From: Algoriphagus aquimarinus
Lineage (GTDB): Bacteria > Bacteroidota > Bacteroidia > Cytophagales > Cyclobacteriaceae
Assembly (NCBI RefSeq): GCF_007997215.1
Contig: NZ_VORW01000009.1
Location: 62,001 to 126,000, forward strand
Length of the DNA stretch: 64,000 nt
Reading direction: 5' to 3'
Part shown: positions 38,632 through 47,632 of the stretch, in pieces
Layout of the letters: the number at the start of each line of letters is the position of its first letter
How positions within the stretch are numbered: the first letter of the stretch is position 1
The notes under the pieces: generated by a model
Databases searched by the model: none
Told to the model about the DNA's origin: nothing
Seen by the model: only the letters and a program-made list of their open reading frames with translations
Program-made: the position numbers and the translations under genes

Positions 38632-41598
38632 ATGAAAAAGCAGAGGAAGTTGTCTTTCCTGTTGGTTTTCCTTCTGTGCCTGAGCTTGCCTAGCCTGACT
38701 TTTGCCCAAGAAGGAGAAATAACGGGAAAAGTTACTGACACGGAGTCCGGCGAAGGGATTCCAGGAGTGAGTGTCATTATTAAAGGTACCTCCAGAGGAG
38801 CCATCACAGATTTAGACGGGAGCTATTCGATCAGTGCAGGATCGGAGGATGTACTCGCCTTCTCATTTTTAGGCTATGTAACTGTAGAGGAGACTGTCGC
38901 CAACAGGACAGTCATCAACGTTAGTTTATCGCCATCTATTCAGGCTCTGACCGAGGTTGTGGTCGTAGGCTACGGTACCCAAGAAAGAAAGGAAATTACA
39001 AGTGCTGTGACTAGTGTCAAGGCCGAGAATTTCAATCAAGGTACTGTAAATGACCCTCGCCAATTGCTTCAGGGTAAAGTAGCAGGCTTAAACATTGCAA
39101 GACCTGGAGGTAACCCCAACGGCGGCTTTAATATGCGTCTAAGGGGAATCTCTTCCATAGGTGAAAATGCTGAACCTCTTGTAGTAATTGACGGTGTAAT
39201 CGGAGGTTCTTTGAGTACTGTGGATCCTAATGACATCGAATCCATGGATGTACTAAAAGACGGATCAGCTGCCGCAATTTATGGAACAAGGGGCTCTGCA
39301 GGGGTTATCTTGGTTACCACCAAAACAGGAAAAGTAGGCAGAACTGTAGTGGAATTCAATAGCAGCATGGCCATTGAAAATGTTGCTCGGACCATCAGTG
39401 TGATGAATGCTGATGAATATAGACAGGTCCCCAATTCTGTTGACTTAGGTGGCAATACCAACTGGTTAGATGAAGTAACGGGCACCGGCTTAAGTTTTGT
39501 AAATAACCTTTCATTAGGTGGAGGCACCGCCTCAACAAGCTATAGAGTCTCCATCAACTCAAGAAATGTGAATGGCGTAGGTATCAATTCCGGTTTTGAC
39601 CAATTGAACGCCAGGCTAAACCTGACCCAAAAAGCATTGAAGGACAAAGCCACCTTCACAGTAAACGTTTCAAACACTACAATTGACAGAGAATTTGGAA
39701 ATGACAACTCCTTCAGATATGCGATCGTAAGTAATCCTACTATCCCTGTCAGAAGTTCATTGCCACAGGATGTTCAATTTGGAGGATATACGGAGCGGGA
39801 TATTTTCGACTGGTTCAATCCTGTTTCAATTGCTGAACAAAATATCGCAGATGGTCGTGACAGCAAGCTGTTGGCTAGTATACGAGGGGAATACAACTTC
39901 ACAAACAAATTTAGAGGTGCTGTATTCTATGCAAGCCAAAGAGAAACTGATTGGAGAGGTTCATATTCGCCAAAAACAGCAAAATTCGGAGGAGGATTTG
40001 GCAGAAATGGCCTTGCTACCATTGAAAATAATGAAAGACTGAACGAACTGTTTGAGACCACACTTAATTACGATGAAACAGTGGGCAAAGTTGGAATGGC
40101 TTTCTTGGCAGGTTATTCCTTTCAGGAGTTTTTCAATAGAGGCAGTTATACCCAAGCAGGGAATTTCCTGACAGATGCATTTACGTATGATAATATCAGT
40201 GCTGCACTTGACTTGGCCAATGGTTTGGCATCAGTTTCAAGTTATGCCAATTCAAACAGGTTGGTGGCATTCTTTGGACGTGCCAACTTCAACTTTGAAG
40301 ACACTTACCTTTTATCTCTCAGTGCACGATATGAGGGTTCCTCTAGATTTGGAGCCAATAACAAATGGGGATTGTTCCCTGCGATTAGCGCGGGCGTAAA
40401 CATTGCCAATTTGATCGATATGGCAGGTGTAACTGCTATGAAATTTAGAGCCAGTTATGGTAGAACAGGTACACAACCTGGAGAATCCTATTTGTCCCTA
40501 CTAAGATTTGGTCGTCAGGGCAACTTCTTTTATAACGGACAGTTTGTACCTTCCTATGGCCCAGTATCCAATGCCAACCCAGACTTGGCATGGGAAACAA
40601 AGGATGAATATAACGTTGGTTTGGATTTTGTCATCCTCAACAACAAACTGGATGGTGCGATTGACTACTACACCAGGATCACAACAGGTATGATCTTACC
40701 TATAAATGTTCCAGTTCCTCCAAATCTTTTCCCTACCACCCAATTGAACATCGGTGAAATGTCTAATTCGGGTCTTGAGGTCATGTTGAATTACAAAGCC
40801 ATCCAAAAATCTGATTTCAGATGGACTACCGGTGTCAACTTCTCAACCTTAAAAACTAAGCTTAGAAGCTTGTCCGCCGGAGATTTGAGTTTTGGAGAAG
40901 TTAACTATCGTTCCAACTTTGGTTCACCTGGTCAAAACCTGACTCAATTGATCCGAATCCAAGAAAATGGTCCTTTGGGACAGATCTGGGGGCCGGTACT
41001 CGATGGAATCAATGAAAACGGAAGCCCAAGGATGAAGGTCATTAATGGAACAGCATTAGATGCCAACGGCAATCCAGTTTATTGTAACTGTAATGATGAC
41101 CGTGCCCAATTGGGTACTGCCTATCCTACTTTAAATTTTGGTTTCAATAACAGCTTCAAATACAAAAACTGGGACTTGAATTTCTTCTTCAGAGGATCAT
41201 TTGGTCATTATCTGATCAACAGCTACAGAGGTTTCTATGAGAATACAGAAGGTACCACTGTCCAAAATTATAACATTGTAAATACCAAATACTATGATCC
41301 AAGTGTCACCAAGGCTGAATATAACAGCAGCCACGTCGAAAAAGCGGATTTCGTAGTCCTTGACAATGCCACTATAGGATACAACTTTAAAATGAGTCCT
41401 GGAAAAGCAGTTGGAAGAATTAGAACTTTCATCTCTGTCCAAAACCCGTTCATGTTAACTGGTTATACAGGAGTTGATCCTGAGGTAAGGTATGGAGATT
41501 CGGAGGCGGGTGGTGATCCGCTAGCTCCAGGCATAGAGCGTAGAGCAACGTATTTCACTACTACGGTCACTACTTTCGGTCTAAATTTAACTTTCTAA
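38632..41598 (+). CDS. SusC/RagA family TonB-linked outer-membrane transporter
   Basis: The 988-residue protein has a signal peptide ending TFAQ, a carboxypeptidase-regulatory-like domain (GKVTDTESGEGIPGVSVIIK, about 31-50), a plug with VVVGYGTQERKEIT and the SusC hallmark MDVLKDGSAAAIYGTRG, and a 22-strand type barrel ending in the aromatic FGLNLTF. It imports a ligand captured by its SusD partner, using TonB energy. There is no N-terminal STN signalling domain, so sigma/anti-sigma control through this protein is unlikely. No polysaccharide-degrading enzymes lie nearby, so the substrate is unknown. Confidence 0.95.
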   Translation: MKKQRKLSFLLVFLLCLSLPSLTFAQEGEITGKVTDTESGEGIPGVSVIIKGTSRGAITDLDGSYSISAGSEDVLAFSFLGYVTVEETVANRTVINVSLSPSIQALTEVVVVGYGTQERKEITSAVTSVKAENFNQGTVNDPRQLLQGKVAGLNIARPGGNPNGGFNMRLRGISSIGENAEPLVVIDGVIGGSLSTVDPNDIESMDVLKDGSAAAIYGTRGSAGVILVTTKTGKVGRTVVEFNSSMAIENVARTISVMNADEYRQVPNSVDLGGNTNWLDEVTGTGLSFVNNLSLGGGTASTSYRVSINSRNVNGVGINSGFDQLNARLNLTQKALKDKATFTVNVSNTTIDREFGNDNSFRYAIVSNPTIPVRSSLPQDVQFGGYTERDIFDWFNPVSIAEQNIADGRDSKLLASIRGEYNFTNKFRGAVFYASQRETDWRGSYSPKTAKFGGGFGRNGLATIENNERLNELFETTLNYDETVGKVGMAFLAGYSFQEFFNRGSYTQAGNFLTDAFTYDNISAALDLANGLASVSSYANSNRLVAFFGRANFNFEDTYLLSLSARYEGSSRFGANNKWGLFPAISAGVNIANLIDMAGVTAMKFRASYGRTGTQPGESYLSLLRFGRQGNFFYNGQFVPSYGPVSNANPDLAWETKDEYNVGLDFVILNNKLDGAIDYYTRITTGMILPINVPVPPNLFPTTQLNIGEMSNSGLEVMLNYKAIQKSDFRWTTGVNFSTLKTKLRSLSAGDLSFGEVNYRSNFGSPGQNLTQLIRIQENGPLGQIWGPVLDGINENGSPRMKVINGTALDANGNPVYCNCNDDRAQLGTAYPTLNFGFNNSFKYKNWDLNFFFRGSFGHYLINSYRGFYENTEGTTVQNYNIVNTKYYDPSVTKAEYNSSHVEKADFVVLDNATIGYNFKMSPGKAVGRIRTFISVQNPFMLTGYTGVDPEVRYGDSEAGGDPLAPGIERRATYFTTTVTTFGLNLTF

Positions 41599-41615
41599 GC
41601 TAAAAATAAGATATC

Positions 41616-43250
41616 ATGAAAAAATTAATCAACATAAGATCCTTCTTGATTGGCTTAGGAATGTGTTTTGTCATTTCTTCCTGCGTTGATTTGGAAGAAG
41701 AAGTGTACAGCGCGGTAACAGCCGAGAACTTTTTCAAAACCGACGAAGAATTCATCTCCGCATTGGGACAGGCGTATAGTTCACTCGGAGGCCTGGGCAA
41801 CCACTCAGGGCTCTGGTCTATAAATGAACTAGCTTCAGACGAAATAGTAATTTCCACTAAGGGTGGCGACTGGTTTGACGGGGGGGTATTATTGCAGCTA
41901 CATCAGCATGAATTCCTGCCTGACAATCCCTTCTTCCAAAACTCCTGGAATTTCCTTTATGGGGGCATCAATACCTGTAACCGGTTGATATTTTCCTTTC
42001 AAAATCTGGATAACCCGAATTCTGAAGCCTATATCGCTGAATTGCGGGCCCTAAGAGCTTTGTATTATTACTGGGCTATGGATGCTTTCGGGAATATCCC
42101 AATCGTAACGGATTTTACCATCACTGAGGCTCCGGATACCAAAAACCGGGTGGAGGCTTACAATTTTATCCTTAGCGAACTCAATGAAATCATTCCCTTA
42201 CTTCCTGACGCCAAGGACGGAACCACCTATGGCAGAATGACCAAATGGAGTGCGCTGATGATTAGGATGAAGTTATATCTGAATGCTGAGACCTATACAG
42301 GAACAGCCCAATGGGCTCTTGCAGCCAAGGATGCCGAGGAAATTATCAATACAGGGCCTTATAGTTTAATGCCTACTTACAGGGACAATTTTATCATCAA
42401 CAACTCAAATTCTACAGAAAACATCTTTGTTTATCCTTATGACAAGGTGTTTGCGCGGGGATTTAACTGGGTGATGATGACTCTTCACATTGCCAGCCAG
42501 TCCACCTTCAACCTCACCCAGCAGCCCTGGAACGGATACCAAACCGTAGAAGAATTTTATAATTCTTATGTGGATCCGACAAAGAACCCCGGCGTTCAGG
42601 GTCCTGTATGGAAAGGTTTAGCTTTAGAGCCTTCCACAGGAACCGTTGACGGCAGATTAGGTAATTTCTTGGTGGGTCCTCAGAAAAGATCAAATGGGGG
42701 TACTCTGTTAGACCCGGGAGTAGAACCTACGGATCCAACCGGCCAAAATGGAGACCCAAACGGAGAGCCGATCACTTTCATGCCATTTTTGAATGAAATA
42801 TGGCCACAGGGATTGCGTCAGGCAGGTGCACGGATAGGCAAGTATGAGTTTGAAATTGGTGGAACCGATAACATGAGCAATGACTTTGTAGTATTCCGGC
42901 TTTCTGATGCCATTCTAAGTTTGGCAGAAGCAAAATTCAGATTAGGAGAAACTACCCAGGCATTGGCTTTGGTCAACCAGATCAGGGACAGAGCAGGAAA
43001 TCTCGATCCATTCACTACCCTCACCAATGAAAATCTACTTGCAGAGCGAGGCAGGGAGATGTTTGTGGAAATGACGAGAAGACAGGATTTGATCCGATTC
43101 AAGAAATACGGAGAGGCATGGTGGCCTTTTGAGGGGATGAAACGTCCTAAGAAGGTACACAGCGCAGGAAGTTTTCTGGAGCTGTTCCCTATCCCACAGC
43201 CTCAGCTTTTGGCAAACCCTAAGCTGCAGCAAAATCCAGGTTATAATTAA
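41616..43250 (+). CDS. RagB/SusD family surface lipoprotein
   Basis: The 544-residue protein has a lipoprotein signal (VISSC, Cys23) and SusD features: the N-terminal FFKTDEEFISALGQAYSSLGG block, YIAELRALRALYYYWAMDAFG (key RALRALYYY), TPR-like helices, and the C-terminal RGREMFVEMTRRQDLIRFKKYG typical of the family. It caps the SusC barrel on the cell surface and binds the ligand. It starts 17 bases after the SusC stop, so the two form one operon, and it is followed by a hairpin. Confidence 0.95.
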   Translation: MKKLINIRSFLIGLGMCFVISSCVDLEEEVYSAVTAENFFKTDEEFISALGQAYSSLGGLGNHSGLWSINELASDEIVISTKGGDWFDGGVLLQLHQHEFLPDNPFFQNSWNFLYGGINTCNRLIFSFQNLDNPNSEAYIAELRALRALYYYWAMDAFGNIPIVTDFTITEAPDTKNRVEAYNFILSELNEIIPLLPDAKDGTTYGRMTKWSALMIRMKLYLNAETYTGTAQWALAAKDAEEIINTGPYSLMPTYRDNFIINNSNSTENIFVYPYDKVFARGFNWVMMTLHIASQSTFNLTQQPWNGYQTVEEFYNSYVDPTKNPGVQGPVWKGLALEPSTGTVDGRLGNFLVGPQKRSNGGTLLDPGVEPTDPTGQNGDPNGEPITFMPFLNEIWPQGLRQAGARIGKYEFEIGGTDNMSNDFVVFRLSDAILSLAEAKFRLGETTQALALVNQIRDRAGNLDPFTTLTNENLLAERGREMFVEMTRRQDLIRFKKYGEAWWPFEGMKRPKKVHSAGSFLELFPIPQPQLLANPKLQQNPGYN

Positions 43251-43268
43251 CAGGGGATAAATACAAAG

Positions 43269-43306
43269 AAAAAAGCAGGCTGAAAGTTTACTCAGCTTGC
43301 TTTTTT
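43269..43306 (+). terminator. Hairpin terminator after the SusD gene
   Basis: A stem of about 11 to 15 bp, AAGCAGGCTGA with TCAGCTTGCTT and one G-T pair, is extended by flanking A and T runs and followed by T8. It ends the SusC/SusD transcript or weakens readthrough into the next lipoprotein gene. Confidence 0.75.
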
Positions 43307-43424
43307 TTGTCTTCTTTCTTTTCATTAGCTTCAACTTTAGCCGTCAGCTTTGGGATTTTACTCCAATTACCCCGGGCTTGACATTCTGCGTACCCTTTAT
43401 TTCTATTCTTATATCGCCAACCGC

Positions 43425-44021
43425 ATGTATATTAAAAATCTGATTTTACCTTTTTTTATTCTTTTGGTCATAGGACAAGGCTGTAGTTCTCCGGGCATTG
43501 GAGTAGATGAAGACTATAATTCATCTGACAGTCTATTTCTGGGAATGTATCTGGGAATGGGGCAAGAGGATTTTTTTAACCTCTGTACAGAGTTGAATAA
43601 GCAGGAGCTTATCACACAGGGACCTGGAGGAAATACCAACGTGGAACATCGGATGACCGATGAATTTGACAGTGAGGTTAGCATGCGTTTTTTTCCCACA
43701 TTTATTGAAAACAAAGTGTTTGAAATGCCTGTGACCTATTCCTATGTTGCTTGGGCCCCCTGGAACAAGCAATACTGGGCAGACAGCCTGCTGGAAAAGG
43801 TTTTGGATAAATATAAAATTTGGTACGGGGATGATTTCACATTGATTAATCATCCAGACCAGGGTAAGGTATACTACAAAATTGACAAGAAAAGAAGAAT
43901 CAATTTGTTTATCCGGGATGAACAATATGTTCAGGCCGTGTTCACAGATCTGAAAGTAGAGAAAAGGCTGAGGGAGGAATTCGAGAAAAACAAACCATCT
44001 AACTATGAGCCCTCAAATTGA
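43425..44021 (+). CDS. Unknown lipoprotein between SusD and the CRTAC1-type genes
   Basis: I chose the ATG at 43425 (MYIKNLILPFFI) because it gives a good lipoprotein signal ending in VIGQGC; the longer frame from 43350 adds 25 unlikely residues. The 198-residue product has no domain I recognise. It has an acidic start (PGIGVDEDYNSSDS), a stretch GMYLGMGQEDFFNLCTELN and a C-terminal helical, charged part (KVEKRLREEFEKNK). Its position between SusD and the large lipoproteins suggests it is part of the same surface system, but a function cannot be given. Confidence 0.75.
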   Translation: MYIKNLILPFFILLVIGQGCSSPGIGVDEDYNSSDSLFLGMYLGMGQEDFFNLCTELNKQELITQGPGGNTNVEHRMTDEFDSEVSMRFFPTFIENKVFEMPVTYSYVAWAPWNKQYWADSLLEKVLDKYKIWYGDDFTLINHPDQGKVYYKIDKKRRINLFIRDEQYVQAVFTDLKVEKRLREEFEKNKPSNYEPSN

Positions 44022-44050
44022 TTGGTTAAATTCTAAACATTGAATACCTG

Positions 44051-47000
44051 ATGAAGAATGCCTGTCTTTTGGCCCTTATCTTTTCCTTTTTGATTTTTTC
44101 TTCCTGTAATGAGGAAGGTAAGTCCGGGTCAGAATATTTATTTGTAGAGTTGGATTCCAATATAACAGGTATTGATTTCACCAACCAACTGACAGAGACG
44201 GAGGAATTCAACATCATTGAATACCTGTATTTCTACAATGGTGGGGGAATAGCGGTGGGGGATGTCAATAATGACGGACTTCTGGATTTATACTTTTCTG
44301 CCAACCAGCTTCCCAATAAGCTTTTTTTGAATAAAGGAAATCTGGTTTTTGAAGATATTACTGCACAGAGCGGCCTAGCTTCTGCCGGAGCCTGGAAAAC
44401 AGGAGTGAGCATGGCAGATATCGATGGAGACGGTCTTTTGGATATCTATGTCTGTAGACTGGGAGACTGGAAAGGGGTAAAAGGTAAAAATGAGCTTTAT
44501 CTCAATAATGGAGACCTGACCTTTACCGAAAACGCTGCGGAATTTGGTCTTGACTTTCAGGGATTTAGTACGCAGGGGGCATTCTTTGACTACGATCTGG
44601 ACGGAGATCTGGATATGTATCTTCTCAATCATGCGGTGCACACAGCCAATAGTTATGGCAGGGCATCTTTGAGATACATAGACAGTGGTCCTTCAGGAGA
44701 TCGCCTTTACCGCAACAACGCAGATAAGGATGAAAAAAAATTTACCCCAGTCACCAATGAGGCCAGGATTTTTTCTTCCCAAATTGGTTATGGCTTGGGA
44801 GTTGGGATTTCTGATATCAACAAAGATGGTTGGCCGGATATCTATGTTTCCAACGATTTTAATGAAAATGATTACCTCTATCTGAACCTGGGAAATGGAG
44901 CCTTTATGGAATCTGGTTCAGAGAGTATAACGCATTCCAGCCGGTTTTCTATGGGCAATGATTTGGCGGATATCAACAACGATGGTTGGATAGATATCTT
45001 AAGTCTTGATATGCTTCCGGAGGATGAGATCACACAAAAACGCTCTGCGGGAGAGGACAGTTATGAAATCTACCGGTTGAAACTGAATTTTGGATATGGC
45101 CGGCAAGTGAGCAGAAATACCCTGCAGCTGAATAACGGAAATGGGACTTTTTCAGAAATCGCACAACTGGCCGGTATTTCTGCCACCGATTGGAGTTGGG
45201 CTCCCTTGTTTGCAGATTTTGACAACGACGGATGGAAGGACCTCTTTATCTCCAACGGTATTTTGAGGCGCCCCAACGACATGGATTACATTAACTTCAT
45301 CACTAATCCGGAACTAGAGGATGGCATGGTGAAAAAGCCGGAAATCAGTAACCTGGATTTGGCCCAAAAAATGCCTTCAGGGAAGGTCTCAAATTACATC
45401 TACAAAAACACCGGAAATCTTTCCTTTCAGGACATGAGTGCAGACTGGGGTATTTCCAAGGCAACTGCTTCCAATGGAGCTGTCTACGCCGACCTAGATA
45501 ATGACGGGGACCTAGATCTGGTGGTCAATAACCTGAATGCTCAGGCTAGTGTTTTTGAAAATCAACTCAACAAAATATCAGGTAAGGATAAAACCACATT
45601 TTTAAAACTCCGGTTTGAAGGTGCCAGAAACAATAAATTTGGCATTGGTGCCCGAGTGGAAGCATTTAGTAAAGACCAAACTCTCATCCAGGAAAATTTT
45701 ACCGCCAGGGGGTTTCAGTCATCCGTGGCTCCCGAGATCCATTTGGGACTGGGTGATATACAATTTTTGGATTCCTTGAAAGTTACCTGGCCCGGCGGTG
45801 GAAGCCAGACTTTGAAGAAGGTGGAAGTGAACAGAAGTATGATTTTCAGGGAAATCGACGCGCAGTCCCCTCCCCTCCCAATCGAGACTAAGAGAACTCC
45901 ACTTTTGAAAAAACTTCCTTATGAAATCACAGGGCTGGAATTTTTCCATATGGAAGATGAGTATAATGATTTCAATCATCAACCCTTAATTCCTTTCAAG
46001 CTTTCCCATAGCGGACCTGCCATGGCTGTGGGCGATGCAAATGCAGATGGGTACATGGACATTTATCTTGGAGGGGCAAAAGGTCAAAAGGGAGCTCTTT
46101 TTGTCCAAACCAAAGATGGGAAGTTCAAGAATTCATCCCTTTTTATTGGAGAAGAAAAATTGAATCAGGATGAAGTTTTTGCCGTTTTCTTGGCAAATGA
46201 ACAAACAGGAAAACCAGACCTTTTGGTGCTCAAAGGAGGAGAAACGCCGGATGCCCGGAGAGAAGGAAACAACACCCTTTTTACAAATGAAGGGGCTGCC
46301 GGTTTTTCAAAAAAACAGCAGCTATCCATTGATGCGGACATTCAAGTCTCTATGGTACTGCCAGCAGATATTGACGGCGACGGTTTACAGGATTTAGTTA
46401 TTGCAGGTAGGAACGTCGCTGGGAAATACGGGCTGATCCCGCGGAGTTATATTTTAAGAAATAAAGGAGGAAATGAGTTTGAAGATATAACAGCAAGGAT
46501 TGCTCCGGAGTTGGAATTCATCGGTATGGTCACTGATGCCGCCTGGGTGGATTTGGATCAAAACGGCAAGCTGGATCTGGTTATCGTGGGGGATTGGATG
46601 CCTATAACTGTTTTTATGAACAGAGAGGGGCGCCTAGTCAACGAAACAGAAAAAATGGGTCTGGCAAAAACTTCTGGTTGGTGGAATTCCCTAGCCGTGG
46701 AGGATCTAAATGGAGATGGATTCCCGGATCTGGTGGCGGGAAATCTGGGATTGAACAGCAGGCTGAAAGCCACAGAAGAATTTCCCCTGAAAATGTATGT
46801 TAAGGATTTTGATGGAAACGGAAGCCTGGAGCAGGTTATTGCCTATTCCCGACAAGGCAACTATTACCCGGTTGCGACAAGAGATGAACTGGTCAGGCAG
46901 ATTCCAATAATGAAAAAGGACCTGCTCAGCCACAGGGACTTTGCCGGAAAAACTATTGGTGAGTTATTTAATAACTTAAGGCTGGAAAAGGCTGCACTTT

Positions 47001-47374
47001 ATGAAGCACATCAATTACAGTCCCTGGTCTTGATTAATCAAAAGGGAAATGGTTTTTCGAAGAAACACTTGCCCATACAGGCTGATTTTTCCTCTCTGGA
47101 AGCTATTGCCATAGATGACTTGGACGGGGATGGGAATTTCGATCTCATCCTCGGAGGAAATAAAACTGAGGTTTCTCCCTATTTAGGTGCTTTTCTGGGA
47201 AGTCAAGGATTAGTTTTAAGGGGAGATGGATCCGGAAATTTCATTCCCATGATCGATTCTGGACTATTAATCAAGGGGAATGTTCGCCAGATCAAAGTAA
47301 TGGAAGTTGACAATCAGAAATGGGTCTTGTTTCTAAAAAATGATGGTGAACTGGAAGTTTATAAAGTGAGATGA
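44051..47374 (+). CDS. FG-GAP/VCBS repeat and ASPIC/UnbV (CRTAC1-type) lipoprotein, copy 1
   Basis: The 1,107-residue protein is a lipoprotein (FLIFSSC, Cys19). About a dozen calcium-loop repeats of the pattern DxNxDGxxD are spread along the chain (first at residue 71: DVNNDGLLDLYF; others DIDGDGLLDIYV, DYDLDGDLDMYL, DLDNDGDLDLVV, DLNGDGFPDLVA, DLDGDGNFDLIL), as in FG-GAP beta-propellers. A central ASPIC/UnbV domain (about 516-595) includes RGFQSSVAPEIHLGLGD. Such proteins are exposed at the surface and probably bind glycans or proteins; the ligand is unknown. It is the most diverged of the three tandem copies. Confidence 0.9.
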   Translation: MKNACLLALIFSFLIFSSCNEEGKSGSEYLFVELDSNITGIDFTNQLTETEEFNIIEYLYFYNGGGIAVGDVNNDGLLDLYFSANQLPNKLFLNKGNLVFEDITAQSGLASAGAWKTGVSMADIDGDGLLDIYVCRLGDWKGVKGKNELYLNNGDLTFTENAAEFGLDFQGFSTQGAFFDYDLDGDLDMYLLNHAVHTANSYGRASLRYIDSGPSGDRLYRNNADKDEKKFTPVTNEARIFSSQIGYGLGVGISDINKDGWPDIYVSNDFNENDYLYLNLGNGAFMESGSESITHSSRFSMGNDLADINNDGWIDILSLDMLPEDEITQKRSAGEDSYEIYRLKLNFGYGRQVSRNTLQLNNGNGTFSEIAQLAGISATDWSWAPLFADFDNDGWKDLFISNGILRRPNDMDYINFITNPELEDGMVKKPEISNLDLAQKMPSGKVSNYIYKNTGNLSFQDMSADWGISKATASNGAVYADLDNDGDLDLVVNNLNAQASVFENQLNKISGKDKTTFLKLRFEGARNNKFGIGARVEAFSKDQTLIQENFTARGFQSSVAPEIHLGLGDIQFLDSLKVTWPGGGSQTLKKVEVNRSMIFREIDAQSPPLPIETKRTPLLKKLPYEITGLEFFHMEDEYNDFNHQPLIPFKLSHSGPAMAVGDANADGYMDIYLGGAKGQKGALFVQTKDGKFKNSSLFIGEEKLNQDEVFAVFLANEQTGKPDLLVLKGGETPDARREGNNTLFTNEGAAGFSKKQQLSIDADIQVSMVLPADIDGDGLQDLVIAGRNVAGKYGLIPRSYILRNKGGNEFEDITARIAPELEFIGMVTDAAWVDLDQNGKLDLVIVGDWMPITVFMNREGRLVNETEKMGLAKTSGWWNSLAVEDLNGDGFPDLVAGNLGLNSRLKATEEFPLKMYVKDFDGNGSLEQVIAYSRQGNYYPVATRDELVRQIPIMKKDLLSHRDFAGKTIGELFNNLRLEKAALYEAHQLQSLVLINQKGNGFSKKHLPIQADFSSLEAIAIDDLDGDGNFDLILGGNKTEVSPYLGAFLGSQGLVLRGDGSGNFIPMIDSGLLIKGNVRQIKVMEVDNQKWVLFLKNDGELEVYKVR

Positions 47375-47632
47375 TGGGATATTTCTGAAGGATCTGTTAG
47401 AAATTTAAGTCAATCGATCTTGAAAAAAAATATCACGTGTAATGGATACTGAAGCATAAAGAAGAACTGACAAAAGCCGTATTGGAAAATGGAGCAGCGA
47501 AGCGAGAAAAAGTAGGTTTGTGACCTTTCAGCGTTTTATTCCCCATTCCATTGCAACAAATCAATGCTAACCCTAACTTGAAACAAAACCCATGTTAATA
47601 CTAATGCTCACAATAAAATTCTTGATGCATAG

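Noticed and set aside
47513..47520. TAGGTTTG resembling a -7 box before CRTAC1-type copy 2
   Set aside because: No -33 box lies at a suitable distance; a chance match is likely.
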